Numbered from the stretch's first letter, positions 1 to 7,572 are shown. The stretch: 14,891 nucleotides of DNA from Pseudomonadota bacterium (GCA_021813195.1 JAKALI010000040.1:1-14891), one strand, 5' to 3'. Program-made: numbers and translations. The notes: generated from the letters alone by a model not told the origin.

Positions 1-101
1 CCGATCTGGATGATCGGCAGGTCAGAGGACCCAAGCACCGGGCTCCGCCCGACAATGTCGAGCAGACGGTCGAGATCGGAACTGGTGAAGCGGCCGGCCA
101 T
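1..101 (-). CDS. 5' end of an unrecognised gene, cut by the left window edge
   Basis: An open minus-strand frame begins at an ATG (bases 99-101) and runs off the left edge, giving about 33 residues that start MAGRFTSSDLDRLLDIVGRS. Codon third positions are mostly G or C, as in the other genes here, which supports real coding. There is no strong Shine-Dalgarno sequence before this ATG. The frame stays open further upstream to a TTG at 123-125, so the start could lie a few codons earlier. The visible part is too short to identify a family, and no function is proposed. It is divergent from the histidine-kinase gene, so the roughly 330 bases between them may carry promoters for both. Confidence 0.45.
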   Translation of the reverse strand, partial: MAGRFTSSDLDRLLDIVGRSPVLGSSDLPIIQI

Positions 102-372
102 CCCAGCGGTGTCCGAGGCGAGCAAAAAACACCAAACAAGCTAGACCTCGCCAAGATCACACATAAGGGACTTTGGTCTGACGATTGTTGGCCGACCGGG
201 CCACCAGAAGCTAGCTCAGCCTTCTCCTGCGCGTCGTGGCAAAACTTGTGTCGGCGAACGCGCGCGCCAGTCATTGATCTGTAGACTTACATTCGTCGGT
301 CCGGTTTGTTTAACAGCAAGCTCAATTTCACCCTCCTAACCGGAAAACTGGAGCCTGAAACTCATTCCAGTT

Positions 373-385
373 GCGCAAATTGCGC
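373..385. promoter_or_regulatory. Operator-like dyad GCGCAA-A-TTGCGC
   Basis: A perfect 6+6 inverted repeat around A379, 28 bases upstream of the centre of the FNR-like box. TTGCGC also recurs as a direct repeat at 371-376 and 380-385. It could be an operator for a second regulator of the kinase gene. The binding protein is unknown, and GC-rich dyads of this size do arise by chance. Confidence 0.25.
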
Positions 386-400
386 CAGCGCGCGATAATT

Positions 401-414
401 TTGACGTATATCAA
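401..414. promoter_or_regulatory. FNR/FixK-type box (TTGA-N6-TCAA)
   Basis: TTGACGTATATCAA fits the TTGA-N6-TCAA consensus of the FNR/FixK/Anr branch of the CRP/FNR superfamily exactly on both half-sites. It is centred 21 bases before the ATG at 429 and abuts a possible -10 (TATAGT, 416-421). If that -10 is used, the transcript would begin at or next to the ATG and the box would cover the spacer, a position that fits repression better than activation. If activation from -41.5 applies, the transcript would begin near 449 and translation further downstream, for example at the TTG at 519. Binding is inferred from the motif only. Confidence 0.5.
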
Positions 415-428
415 ATATAGTTTGAGTT

Positions 429-1961
429 ATGACACATCTGGACGTCGCGACCACTGTCCGACCGGCCCCACGTACGCCCGCCGGGCTTGATACCGCTCGG
501 CAGGAAGACGCGCGGAATTTGCTCCCCTCCGAACAACCTTTGTCGATTGCAAACCTCACCCTACCGCTGCGTTTCGGCATCATTGCCGCGCTTGTGATCC
601 TGATCGGAATGGCGGCGCTTGGCCCCTGGGTCTCTTCGCGCATCCAAGCCGGCGTGACGCAACATGCGGCCCAGCAAACCGCTTATGACATGGAGGCTCT
701 ACTCGAGCCGGTCGCCGTCGAACTGGAGCAGGTCCGACACGGCCCTCTGAGCGCCGCGGGCCTCGACGTCGTGAACCGCGTGATCGAAGCCGGCGCGCCT
801 GGAGCCGAAATCCTCGGGCTTCGGTTGTGGTCGCCTGATCTGGTCCTGCTGCACAGCACTTCGAGGCCGGGCCTATCGTCGAATAAAATCGACGAGGAGC
901 GGCACGCGGACATCGCCAAAGCCATCGAGGGCATGGTCATTCATCGGTATCGGGCCGCCAGCGCTGCGGAAGCTACGTCTTGGGGCCTCTCACCTGGATC
1001 GAAGGTCAATGAAATCTTCGCGCCGCTGCGGTCTTATGGTGGGCGTGGCGTTGTGGCGGTCGCCGAATACTTCCAAAGCGCCGAGGCGCTCGATCAGGAA
1101 GTCGCGGTTGCGCGCCGTGAGACGTGGATGATGGTCTTGATGACCGGACTCGTCATGCTCGGCATTCTGTACTGGCTCGTTCATCGCGGCAGCGCGATTT
1201 TCGAAGCGCAGAACGCGGCACTTGATCAACGGATGCGCGATCAGAAATTGCTGGCCGAGGAGACACAGGAGCTCAATCGCAAGCTCGAACAAGCAAGCCG
1301 ATTGGGAACGGAGCTGAACGAACGCTTTTTGCGCCGTGTGGGTTCCGATTTGCACGATGGGCCCGCTCAGCATCTGGCGCTCGCGATGCTCAAAATGGAT
1401 GAAGTGGCGCAGTTTTTGGCCTCCAATCAGCGCGCAGACAAGCCGGCGGCGATTGAAGCCTTGGGCCTCGTACGTCATGCCACCTCCGAGGCCATGAAGG
1501 AGATCCGCAACATCTCGGCCGGACTGGCACTTCCCGAATTGCAGAAGCTATCCCCGGCCGAAGCCCTCAACGCTGCCGCCCGCCAGCACGAGCGCGCCAC
1601 CGGCACGCACGTCAAAATCGATATCGCGCCGCTACCGCCCCGCCTGCCGCTGCCCATCACAATCTGCCTGTATCGGTTTGCCCAAGAAAGCCTCAACAAT
1701 GCCTATCGGCACGCGCGAGGCCAGGGCCAGGAACTCAACGCGCATTCCGACGGGCGCTACGTGGACGTTGAAATCGCCGACAGCGGTCCCGGATTTACGC
1801 TGCAGGATGCAGCGGCCAAGCCCGAACGACTTGGGCTTTCGGGCTTGCGCCAACGTATCGAGGCCTTAGGCGGCACGTTCGAGCTCACGTCCACGCCAGG
1901 TCAGGGCACGCGCGTGCGGGCGCGCTTCGAAACTCCCTCCATCGGGGGACGGCGTGGCTAA
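429..1961 (+). CDS. Membrane sensor histidine kinase, NarX/DegS (HisKA_3) type
   Basis: A 510-residue two-component sensor. Residues 1-45 are a cytoplasmic lead. Membrane helix 1 is at about 48-66 and helix 2 at about 233-252, leaving a periplasmic sensor region of about 165 residues with no family I recognise. A coiled-coil-like linker follows. The HisKA_3 dimerisation helix carries the phosphoacceptor His309 in SDLHDGPAQHLAL. The ATPase domain shows the N box (ESLNNAYRHA, Asn423-424), the G1 box DSGPGF at Asp451 and a glycine-rich C-terminal lid (GLSGLRQRIEALGG). All catalytic motifs are intact. It ends 8 bases inside the response-regulator gene, so the two surely form a pair. The ATG at 429 has only a weak Shine-Dalgarno; a TTG at 519 behind AGGAAG is an alternative that keeps both membrane helices. 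The signal sensed is unknown; the FNR-like box upstream hints at redox or oxygen control. Confidence 0.9.
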   Translation: MTHLDVATTVRPAPRTPAGLDTARQEDARNLLPSEQPLSIANLTLPLRFGIIAALVILIGMAALGPWVSSRIQAGVTQHAAQQTAYDMEALLEPVAVELEQVRHGPLSAAGLDVVNRVIEAGAPGAEILGLRLWSPDLVLLHSTSRPGLSSNKIDEERHADIAKAIEGMVIHRYRAASAAEATSWGLSPGSKVNEIFAPLRSYGGRGVVAVAEYFQSAEALDQEVAVARRETWMMVLMTGLVMLGILYWLVHRGSAIFEAQNAALDQRMRDQKLLAEETQELNRKLEQASRLGTELNERFLRRVGSDLHDGPAQHLALAMLKMDEVAQFLASNQRADKPAAIEALGLVRHATSEAMKEIRNISAGLALPELQKLSPAEALNAAARQHERATGTHVKIDIAPLPPRLPLPITICLYRFAQESLNNAYRHARGQGQELNAHSDGRYVDVEIADSGPGFTLQDAAAKPERLGLSGLRQRIEALGGTFELTSTPGQGTRVRARFETPSIGGRRG

Positions 1962-2610
1962 CCGAATCCGCCTCGCCGTCATCGATGATCACCCGCTGCT
2001 GAGGGATGGGGTGGTTGGCACACTCTCGCGCGAAACCGATATTGACGTCGTAGCCGTCGGAGCCTCGGCTGATGATGCGATCCGCATTGCACGCGATCTT
2101 TCACCCGACATCCTCTTGCTCGATATCTCCATGCCGGGCGATGGCATCGTCGCTGCGCGCGCGATCCTGGCCACCCATCCTGGCATGAAGGCGATCATGT
2201 TGACGGTCTCCGAGCGCGAGGAAGACCTTAATCGCGCGATGCAGGCGGGCGTGCACGGCTATGTCTTGAAGGGCATCAACGGCTACGATCTCGTCAACAC
2301 GATCCGCTCTGTCGCGCGCGGCGAGACCTACATCACGCCGCAATTTGCCGCCCGCTTGCTATCCACGATCAACCGCCGCCCAAGTGATAACATCCCACCA
2401 AAAGCGCCGGCACTTTCCCTCACCGCGCGCGAAGAGCAGATCCTGCGCGAGGTCGCCGCCGGGCTAACCAACAAAGAAATCGCGCGCAAGCTCAGCTTGA
2501 GCGAGAAGACCATCAAGCACTACATGACCAACGTCTTACAGAAGCTGCAGGTGCGCAATCGCGTCGAGGCCGTCATCGCGCTGCAGAAAAGTGATCGCGG
2601 CAACTCCTGA
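1954..2610 (+). CDS. NarL/LuxR-family response regulator
   Basis: A 218-residue transcription factor, the evident partner of the preceding kinase. The receiver domain (about 5-120) has the acidic pair Asp11-Asp12, phosphoacceptor Asp57 in ILLLDISMPG, switch Thr84 and invariant Lys106 in YVLKG. A linker rich in Pro and Ser leads to a LuxR-type helix-turn-helix at about 150-215, with LTAREEQILREVAAGLTNKE and the recognition region LSLSEKTIKHYMTNVLQKL. The start is GTG, eight bases inside the end of the kinase gene and preceded by GGGGGA at about 1944-1949, so translation is probably coupled. Phosphorylation should promote dimerisation and DNA binding. Targets are not shown by the sequence; the polyamine genes 134 bases downstream on the same strand are the nearest candidates. 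Confidence 0.93.
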   Translation: MANRIRLAVIDDHPLLRDGVVGTLSRETDIDVVAVGASADDAIRIARDLSPDILLLDISMPGDGIVAARAILATHPGMKAIMLTVSEREEDLNRAMQAGVHGYVLKGINGYDLVNTIRSVARGETYITPQFAARLLSTINRRPSDNIPPKAPALSLTAREEQILREVAAGLTNKEIARKLSLSEKTIKHYMTNVLQKLQVRNRVEAVIALQKSDRGNS

Positions 2611-2743
2611 CGGCAACCGCACCGCCTCGGCGGTCTCCACAAAAGCGCCTGGACCACAGCTCCATCCGTTGCTGAAGGGCTTGACACTGCTGCGTTCGCA
2701 CCGCACACCGCCCACGCGACAGGCACATGGCAAGGACCTCACG

Positions 2744-3769
2744 ATGACAGCCGCATCGGCAATGACACGTCTCAGTGTACCTCCAGAATGGGCGCCGCAA
2801 TGCGCGATCTGGACGGCGTGGCCGGCGGCGGCAGAAGAATGGAACGGGGATCTTGCTGCTCCGCGCCGTGACGTTGCTGGGCTCGTACGGATCCTGGCTG
2901 CACACGGCAACCGCGTGCGTGTGCTGGTCGACGGCGATGAGGCTGAGGCAACGGCAGCTGCCGAACTGGGTGCGCTTGCCGAGATCATTCCGGCACGCTA
3001 CGGCGACATCTGGTTGCGCGATACCGGGCCGATCTTCGCGACCAGCGACGAAGGCCCTGTGGCGCTGCGCTTCAAAACCAACAGCTGGGGCGGAAAATTC
3101 GATTTGCCCGGCGACGAGACGGTGGGCGACGACATCGCACGGCTTGCCGGATACCCCGTGCGGCGCTTTGATTTTGTTCTCGAAGGCGGTGCGATCGATC
3201 ACGACGGACAGGGCACGATCTTGACGACGCGCCAAACCCTGCTCAACCCAAATCGCAACGGCTGGACAGCCCAAGACGCCGAGGCGGCGCTGGCGAGCGC
3301 GTTTTCTGCCCGAAAGATCATCTGGATCGACGAGGGCCTCCATGGCGACCACACCGACGGGCACGTCGACAACATCGCCCGCTTCGTCGCCCCAGGCCGC
3401 GTTGTGTGCCAGGCGCCCACGGGGGCAGACGATCCTAACGCGGACGTCCTCCATGCCATCGCTGAGAGGTTGGCCGAGGCGACAGATGCCGATGGACGAC
3501 CGCTCGACGTGGTGCGTGTGCCGGGCGTGGGCGCCTATCGCAACAGGTTGGGCGAGACATCGCCTGCGTCTTACATGAATTTCGTCATCGCCAATGGCGT
3601 CGTCGTCGTGCCCGTCTATGGAACGGCGAGCGAAGCGGCAGCCCTGAAGGCGCTGGCGGCCGTTTTCCCGGGTCGCCACGTTGTCGGATCGCCCTCGCAA
3701 GGCCTACTCGGCTGCGGCGCAGCGGGCGGAGGATCATTCCACTGTATCACGCAGCAGCAGCCTGCTTGA
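2744..3769 (+). CDS. aguA: Agmatine deiminase
   Basis: Hydrolyses agmatine to N-carbamoylputrescine and ammonia in the cytoplasm, the first step of the arginine-decarboxylase route to putrescine. The 341 residues match the family length. Signature blocks of the guanidine-modifying fold are present: WLRDTGPIF (Asp93), LEGGAID (Glu147), DGHVDN (His207) and the C-terminal GGGSFHCITQQQP with catalytic Cys334. Near the N terminus the usual EWxPH motif reads EWAPQ, so the conserved His is Gln here; it is not a catalytic position. I chose the ATG at 2744 because AAGGA at 2732-2736 sits 7 bases before it. The frame stays open to 2591, but those extra 51 residues are Pro/Arg-rich and overlap the response-regulator gene. 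The next gene encodes the following step of the pathway. Confidence 0.93.
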   Translation: MTAASAMTRLSVPPEWAPQCAIWTAWPAAAEEWNGDLAAPRRDVAGLVRILAAHGNRVRVLVDGDEAEATAAAELGALAEIIPARYGDIWLRDTGPIFATSDEGPVALRFKTNSWGGKFDLPGDETVGDDIARLAGYPVRRFDFVLEGGAIDHDGQGTILTTRQTLLNPNRNGWTAQDAEAALASAFSARKIIWIDEGLHGDHTDGHVDNIARFVAPGRVVCQAPTGADDPNADVLHAIAERLAEATDADGRPLDVVRVPGVGAYRNRLGETSPASYMNFVIANGVVVVPVYGTASEAAALKALAAVFPGRHVVGSPSQGLLGCGAAGGGSFHCITQQQPA

Positions 3770-3823
3770 CACGGCGCACCACTCGCCTGTCCCTCACCGT
3801 GCAATTCGACCTCGCAGACCGCC

Positions 3824-4684
3824 ATGCCTCATCGCACCATCACCGTCGCCGCCATCCAGACCGCCTACGGGCCCGATATGGCGGAAAACATCAGACGCAC
3901 AGAGGACTTCGTGCGCGCAGCGGCCAAGCAGGGCGCGCAAGTCGTTCTGCCCTCCGAGCTGTTCCAGGGCATCTATTTCTGCACCCGACAGGACCCGAAG
4001 TGGTTCACAACGGCCTTCCCGGCGCTCGACCACCCTTGCGTCGCCGCCATGCAGAAGCTGGCAAGGGACCTTCAGGTCGTCATCCCGGTGTCGATCTTCG
4101 AACGAGATGGCCCGCGCTACTACAACAGCGTCGTCATCATTGATGCCGATGGCCATGCGCTCGGCGTCTATCGCAAGAGCCACATCCCCGACGGACCAGG
4201 GTATCAGGAGAAGTACTACTTCCGTCCCGGCGATACCGGCTTCAAAGTCTGGGATACACGCGCGGGTCGGATCGGCGTTGGGATCTGCTGGGATCAATGG
4301 TACCCCGAATGCGCGCGGGCGATGGTCCTCCAAGGTGCGGAAGTGCTCTTCTACCCAACGGCCATCGGATCCGAGCCCTATGACGCCGCCCTCGATACGC
4401 ACCTGCAATGGCAGCGCGCCATGCAAGGCCATGCCGTGTCCAACGCTGTGCCGATTGTCGCCGCCAACCGCATCGGGCTTGAAGACAATGACGGTGTAAC
4501 CCAGCGCTTTTATGGCCACTCGTTCATCGCCGACCACCGTGGAGAGCTCGTGCAAAGTTTCGGCGCCGCGGACGAGGGCGTGCTTATTGCCACCTTCGAT
4601 CTCGATCTCATCGCGAGCTATCGCGCCGACTGGGGCTTCTTTCGCGATCGCCGGACGGATCTCTACGAAAAAAGCATTATCTGA
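3824..4684 (+). CDS. aguB: N-carbamoylputrescine amidase (nitrilase superfamily)
   Basis: Converts N-carbamoylputrescine to putrescine, CO2 and ammonia, completing the pathway begun by the upstream deiminase. The 286-residue protein has the nitrilase Glu-Lys-Cys triad: Glu45 in VLPSELFQG, Lys118 in YRKSHIPDGPGYQEKYYF and Cys155 in GICWDQWYPE. The long Lys block and the GICWDQWYPEAAR-like block are typical of the N-carbamoylputrescine amidase subgroup rather than of beta-ureidopropionase or aliphatic nitrilases. It lies 54 bases after the deiminase on the same strand, so cotranscription is likely. No clear Shine-Dalgarno precedes the ATG, but the N terminus (RTITVAAIQTAYG) is the expected first beta strand, which supports this start. 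The gene ends 18 bases from the convergent outer-membrane gene. Confidence 0.93.
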   Translation: MPHRTITVAAIQTAYGPDMAENIRRTEDFVRAAAKQGAQVVLPSELFQGIYFCTRQDPKWFTTAFPALDHPCVAAMQKLARDLQVVIPVSIFERDGPRYYNSVVIIDADGHALGVYRKSHIPDGPGYQEKYYFRPGDTGFKVWDTRAGRIGVGICWDQWYPECARAMVLQGAEVLFYPTAIGSEPYDAALDTHLQWQRAMQGHAVSNAVPIVAANRIGLEDNDGVTQRFYGHSFIADHRGELVQSFGAADEGVLIATFDLDLIASYRADWGFFRDRRTDLYEKSII

Positions 4685-4702
4685 CGGGCCACAAGCAAGC
4701 GC

Positions 4703-5494
4703 CTAGAAGCGCCAAGTCGCCCCCAAGACAGGTCCCGACAGTCGCGTGTCGAAGACGTAGCCATCGTCGGAATAATCAACCTCCAGGACCTTGTAGCCGG
4801 CGGAGACGGACAAATTCTCCGTCAAGATATAATTCCCCGTTGCCAAGACGGACCAGGTGATGTCGGAACCGACACCAAAACCGCCCACGTCAGCCTGCGC
4901 CTGCACCGACAGCGCATCGCTTAAGCGATAGAACGCGCGTGCCCCAAGAAGCGGGTCCACCCATCCAAAACTCTCGTCCACCGAGCGCGATAAACCAAGC
5001 GCGCTAATCTTGAGTTCGTTTGATATGTGCCAGATGCGCGCACCAGCTAGAACATCGAACGTGAAGTCGGACTGATTGAGAACACGCAGGCCTCCCTGAA
5101 TGCTCGCATGAAATTCCTGGGTATCCAAATTGGCATTGATGACCGTGCCGGGCGGAATGGGCACGGGCAGTGGTGGCAACGGACCGATCACGCGATCTTC
5201 TGATGTATCGACGTACATCGCATCGAACGAGAACACGAAATTACCGCTGCGCGCCCACACGTTGAGGAAGCCGCCGAAATTGAGATCCTCAAAGATCTCA
5301 GAGAACGATTTATCGACGGCAACGGTCGGCGCGCGCTGAAATGGCGAAATATCGCCGGAGAGGCCCGCAGCCCACAGATAAGGTGTGACCTGCAGCGCGC
5401 CGTCTGGAGCGTCTGCGCGGCTTTGAGCATGACCCGGGGTCGCCCAGATCGATGAGAACAGCGCCAGCACCATCACCCCAAGGGTGAACTTCAT
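4703..5494 (-). CDS. Exported outer-membrane beta-barrel-like protein, function unknown
   Basis: A 263-residue protein with a classic Sec signal peptide: Lys2, a hydrophobic core to about residue 18 and a probable cut after GHA (residue 23). The mature part has alternating polar and hydrophobic stretches with many Gly and aromatic residues (YLWAAGLSGDI, FSFDAMYVD, HASIQGGLRVL, FDVLAGARIWH, ARAFYRLSDALSVQAQADVG, SAGYKVLEVDYSDDGYVFD) and ends in a terminal Phe (ATWRF), the usual C-terminal signal of outer-membrane barrels. It resembles the uncharacterised barrel proteins common in Proteobacteria; I cannot assign a substrate. The ATG at 5494 has GGGAG 8 bases upstream on its strand. It stands alone, convergent with aguB and divergent from the DUF882 gene, and has a long upstream region with a dyad at 5680-5699. 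Confidence 0.75.
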   Translation of the reverse strand: MKFTLGVMVLALFSSIWATPGHAQSRADAPDGALQVTPYLWAAGLSGDISPFQRAPTVAVDKSFSEIFEDLNFGGFLNVWARSGNFVFSFDAMYVDTSEDRVIGPLPPLPVPIPPGTVINANLDTQEFHASIQGGLRVLNQSDFTFDVLAGARIWHISNELKISALGLSRSVDESFGWVDPLLGARAFYRLSDALSVQAQADVGGFGVGSDITWSVLATGNYILTENLSVSAGYKVLEVDYSDDGYVFDTRLSGPVLGATWRF

Positions 5495-5955
5495 GGTCCC
5501 AACTCCCGCAAGCTTCGTGCATCCGTTGGTACGCTACCGGCGGGCGCCGGAACACTGCGAAGATGCCGAGCGCGCCATAAAACCTGTCAAACCGCATAGA
5601 TCTAGTGCGCTCTGGCGACACATCCTGTGTTCCAACTCGCTGATGGCAAGTAACGCAAGCCGCTTTCAGAAGCGATTGGTGACCCAAATTTGAGGGTCAT
5701 CTGCATTCTTTCTGTGTTCCCTGGCGCCCGCCTCGTCGACCCCTAGCCCCTGGCCGCCTTCGATCGGGCTTGGGAAGTGGCTCGTCCAGATGGAGCCCTG
5801 TCTTTGCCGCGGAATGCCCGCAATCCACGGTTACCAGACGTTAAGGGGCCTGAATTAACCCTTTAAGGACGGGTCGTGGTGCGGCCGTTGTCGCGTGCGC
5901 GGTGTGGGGCGCGAGACGCGCGCTTTTGGCTGAATGTGCGAGCGAGGAGCCGACG
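5495..5955. other. Divergent intergenic region (about 460 bases), no gene seen
   Basis: Lies between the outer-membrane gene and the DUF882 gene, so it must carry promoters for both. It contains a dyad TGACCC-N8-GGGTCA (5680-5699), a small hairpin CGCTT-TCAG-AAGCG (5661-5674) and a TTAA-rich patch at 5841-5866. On the minus strand a TTGACA at 5585-5590 could be a -35 for the outer-membrane gene, but the matching -10 is poor. No open frame here has both a good start and coding-like codon use. Confidence 0.55.
5680..5699. promoter_or_regulatory. Operator-like dyad TGACCC-N8-GGGTCA
   Basis: Two perfect 6-base half-sites separated by 8 bases with an AT-rich centre (AAATTTGA). It lies about 190 bases before the outer-membrane gene start and about 260 bases before the DUF882 gene start. 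The form resembles a binding site for a dimeric regulator; no specific protein is suggested by the sequence. Confidence 0.3.
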
Positions 5956-7572
5956 TTGCGCTCAGAACGGCTGAAGTTCTGGTGGCTTGGGAGGAGCGCA
6001 CGCCGCGCCACGCTGGGCGTGGGCTTGGCATCTGTAACGCTGGCAGGGATTGTGGGAGCATCCGGCGACGACCGCGTGATTTGGATGTATCACATCCACA
6101 CCAAAGAGACGATCCAGATCCTCTACAAAAAGAACGGCCGATACATCCCCGAGGCACTCAAGCAATTGAACTGGTTTCTGCGCGACTGGCGGACCAATCA
6201 GACTACCACCATCGATCCCAAAACCATCGATATCGTCTGGGAGATGCACGCAGAACTCGGATCGCAGCAGCCCGTGCACATCATTTCCGCCTATCGCTCC
6301 CGCGATACCAATGAAATGCTGCGCAAGACGCGCGGTGGACAGGCAAGCCAGAGCCAGCACATCACTGGCAAGGCGATTGATATCCATTTTCCGGACGTCC
6401 CGATCCGTCGGCTGCGCTATTCAGCGATGATCCGCGAGCGCGGTGGTGTCGGCTACTATCCCACGTCCGCACTGCCCTTCGTCCATGTCGACACGGCGCG
6501 CGTCCGCAGTTGGCCGCGCTTACCACATGATGAATTGGCTTTGCTGTTTCCGAGTGGTCGATCCCAGCATCTCTCCGCCGAGGGCCGCTCACTGAGTCCG
6601 GGGGATGCCCAACAAGCCCGCTTGCGTCAGCCGCAACTTGCCCAACAAGTGGCCCAGTTCTTCGATATCCGGTCCAATCCGCGCAAGGGCGTGATGGTGG
6701 CCGCGCTGGACCCCGCTCTGCCGATACCGCCCGCGCCGCGTCCTGCCGTGCGACCACAAACGCCGTCACTGGCGCAATCCCTGCGACAGCCGGCGTCCCG
6801 ACCGAACGACCGGCCAAATCCGCCTCAGAACGGCGCATTTGCCGTCGCCGCCCTCAGCCCACCGCCCTTGCCGGCGCGCAAACCCGCCGAGCCAGCGCCG
6901 CGTCTCGTTCGTGAGCCGCGTCCCGTGGAACGCTCTTCGACCTTCTCGACCGCCCCATCCAAAGCCGACCGCCAAAAGCTCGACGAGCTTGTATCCCTCG
7001 CCGCGCTCAATCCGGTGCATCTGGAAGCGCCGCGACTTGTGGCGGCACCTAAACCCGCGCAGCGACCCGGCACGCTGTCAGCGATGAACACGCCCGAAAA
7101 ACCGGATGAAACGACGGTAACGGGAGACGAGACGGCCGGATCGCTCACGGGGCCTCCTGCCCTTGCCTTGCCGCCGGCGGCCGTCGCAGAAATCGCACGC
7201 GAGGGGGAAGCCTTCGCCATCGGCCCAACGCAGTTCGTCACCGCCCCGGCATTCGACGAGGATCATCCCGAGGACTTGGCCTATCAGCCCTTTCCGATCG
7301 CGCCTCTGTTGACCGATACACCCTCCAGCGACGATCCCGTTCTGGCGCGCATGGTCCATCCCGATGTTGTGCGCACGCTCGAGATGCTCGACGACGAGGG
7401 CCGCATTCTGCCCATGAAGTTGCGCCCAGGGCTGCAGGTTGCGCAATTGTTGTTTGCCAAACAATTCACCGGTCAGGCCGTGGACCTCAAGGTCATGGAT
7501 GAACTGTCTCCGCCGCGCGCGCCCGCGCCTCAAGGGCTTGCGGAACGTTCCGTCAAGACGTCTCCACGTTGA
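5956..7572 (+). CDS. DUF882 / YcbK-like (peptidase M15 family) envelope protein with long Pro/Ala-rich tail
   Basis: A 538-residue envelope protein. After a basic N terminus, a hydrophobic segment at about 18-36 is either an uncleaved anchor or a signal peptide. The DUF882 domain spans about 38-185 and contains VHIISAYRS, SQHITGKAIDIHF and FVHVD; His135, Asp142 and His177 are the expected zinc ligands of M15-type LD/DD-peptidases, so peptidoglycan hydrolysis is likely. From about 190 to the end the protein is rich in Pro, Ala and Arg and low in complexity, with no domain I recognise. I chose the TTG at 5956 because AGGAG (5945-5949) lies 6 bases before it; the frame is open to a GTG at 5902 without a good Shine-Dalgarno. 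The last 20 bases overlap the convergent oxyR. E. coli YcbK (MepK) is much shorter. Confidence 0.8.
   Translation: MRSERLKFWWLGRSARRATLGVGLASVTLAGIVGASGDDRVIWMYHIHTKETIQILYKKNGRYIPEALKQLNWFLRDWRTNQTTTIDPKTIDIVWEMHAELGSQQPVHIISAYRSRDTNEMLRKTRGGQASQSQHITGKAIDIHFPDVPIRRLRYSAMIRERGGVGYYPTSALPFVHVDTARVRSWPRLPHDELALLFPSGRSQHLSAEGRSLSPGDAQQARLRQPQLAQQVAQFFDIRSNPRKGVMVAALDPALPIPPAPRPAVRPQTPSLAQSLRQPASRPNDRPNPPQNGAFAVAALSPPPLPARKPAEPAPRLVREPRPVERSSTFSTAPSKADRQKLDELVSLAALNPVHLEAPRLVAAPKPAQRPGTLSAMNTPEKPDETTVTGDETAGSLTGPPALALPPAAVAEIAREGEAFAIGPTQFVTAPAFDEDHPEDLAYQPFPIAPLLTDTPSSDDPVLARMVHPDVVRTLEMLDDEGRILPMKLRPGLQVAQLLFAKQFTGQAVDLKVMDELSPPRAPAPQGLAERSVKTSPR

Larger units (their letters stand above)
102..428. 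other. Divergent intergenic control region, no gene seen
   Basis: This stretch separates the minus-strand partial gene from the plus-strand histidine kinase. The left two thirds show nothing recognisable. The last 85 bases hold a cluster of dyad elements: a loose inverted repeat AACTGGA (346-352) / TCCAGTT (366-372), a perfect dyad around A379 (GCGCAA-A-TTGCGC, 373-385) and an FNR/FixK-type box at 401-414. A TATAGT at 416-421 could serve as a -10 element. No tRNA or small-RNA signature was recognised. Confidence 0.6.

Noticed and set aside
2591..2743. 51-residue N-terminal extension of AguA
   Set aside because: It overlaps the response-regulator gene, is Pro/Arg-rich, and the ATG at 2744 has an AAGGA at ideal spacing and gives the normal family length.
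2573..3700. Long minus-strand frame (375 residues) opposite aguA
   Set aside because: It is antisense to a gene with complete agmatine-deiminase motifs. The frame is rich in Arg and His with no family pattern, typical of a shadow in GC-rich DNA.
3794..4555. Minus-strand frame (253 residues) opposite aguB
   Set aside because: aguB has the full nitrilase triad; the antisense frame has no recognisable features.
5841..5866. Cluster of TTAA motifs resembling CtrA sites
   Set aside because: The TTAA pairs are 10 and 4 bases apart, not the 7 of the CtrA consensus TTAA-N7-TTAA, so I do not call a CtrA site.
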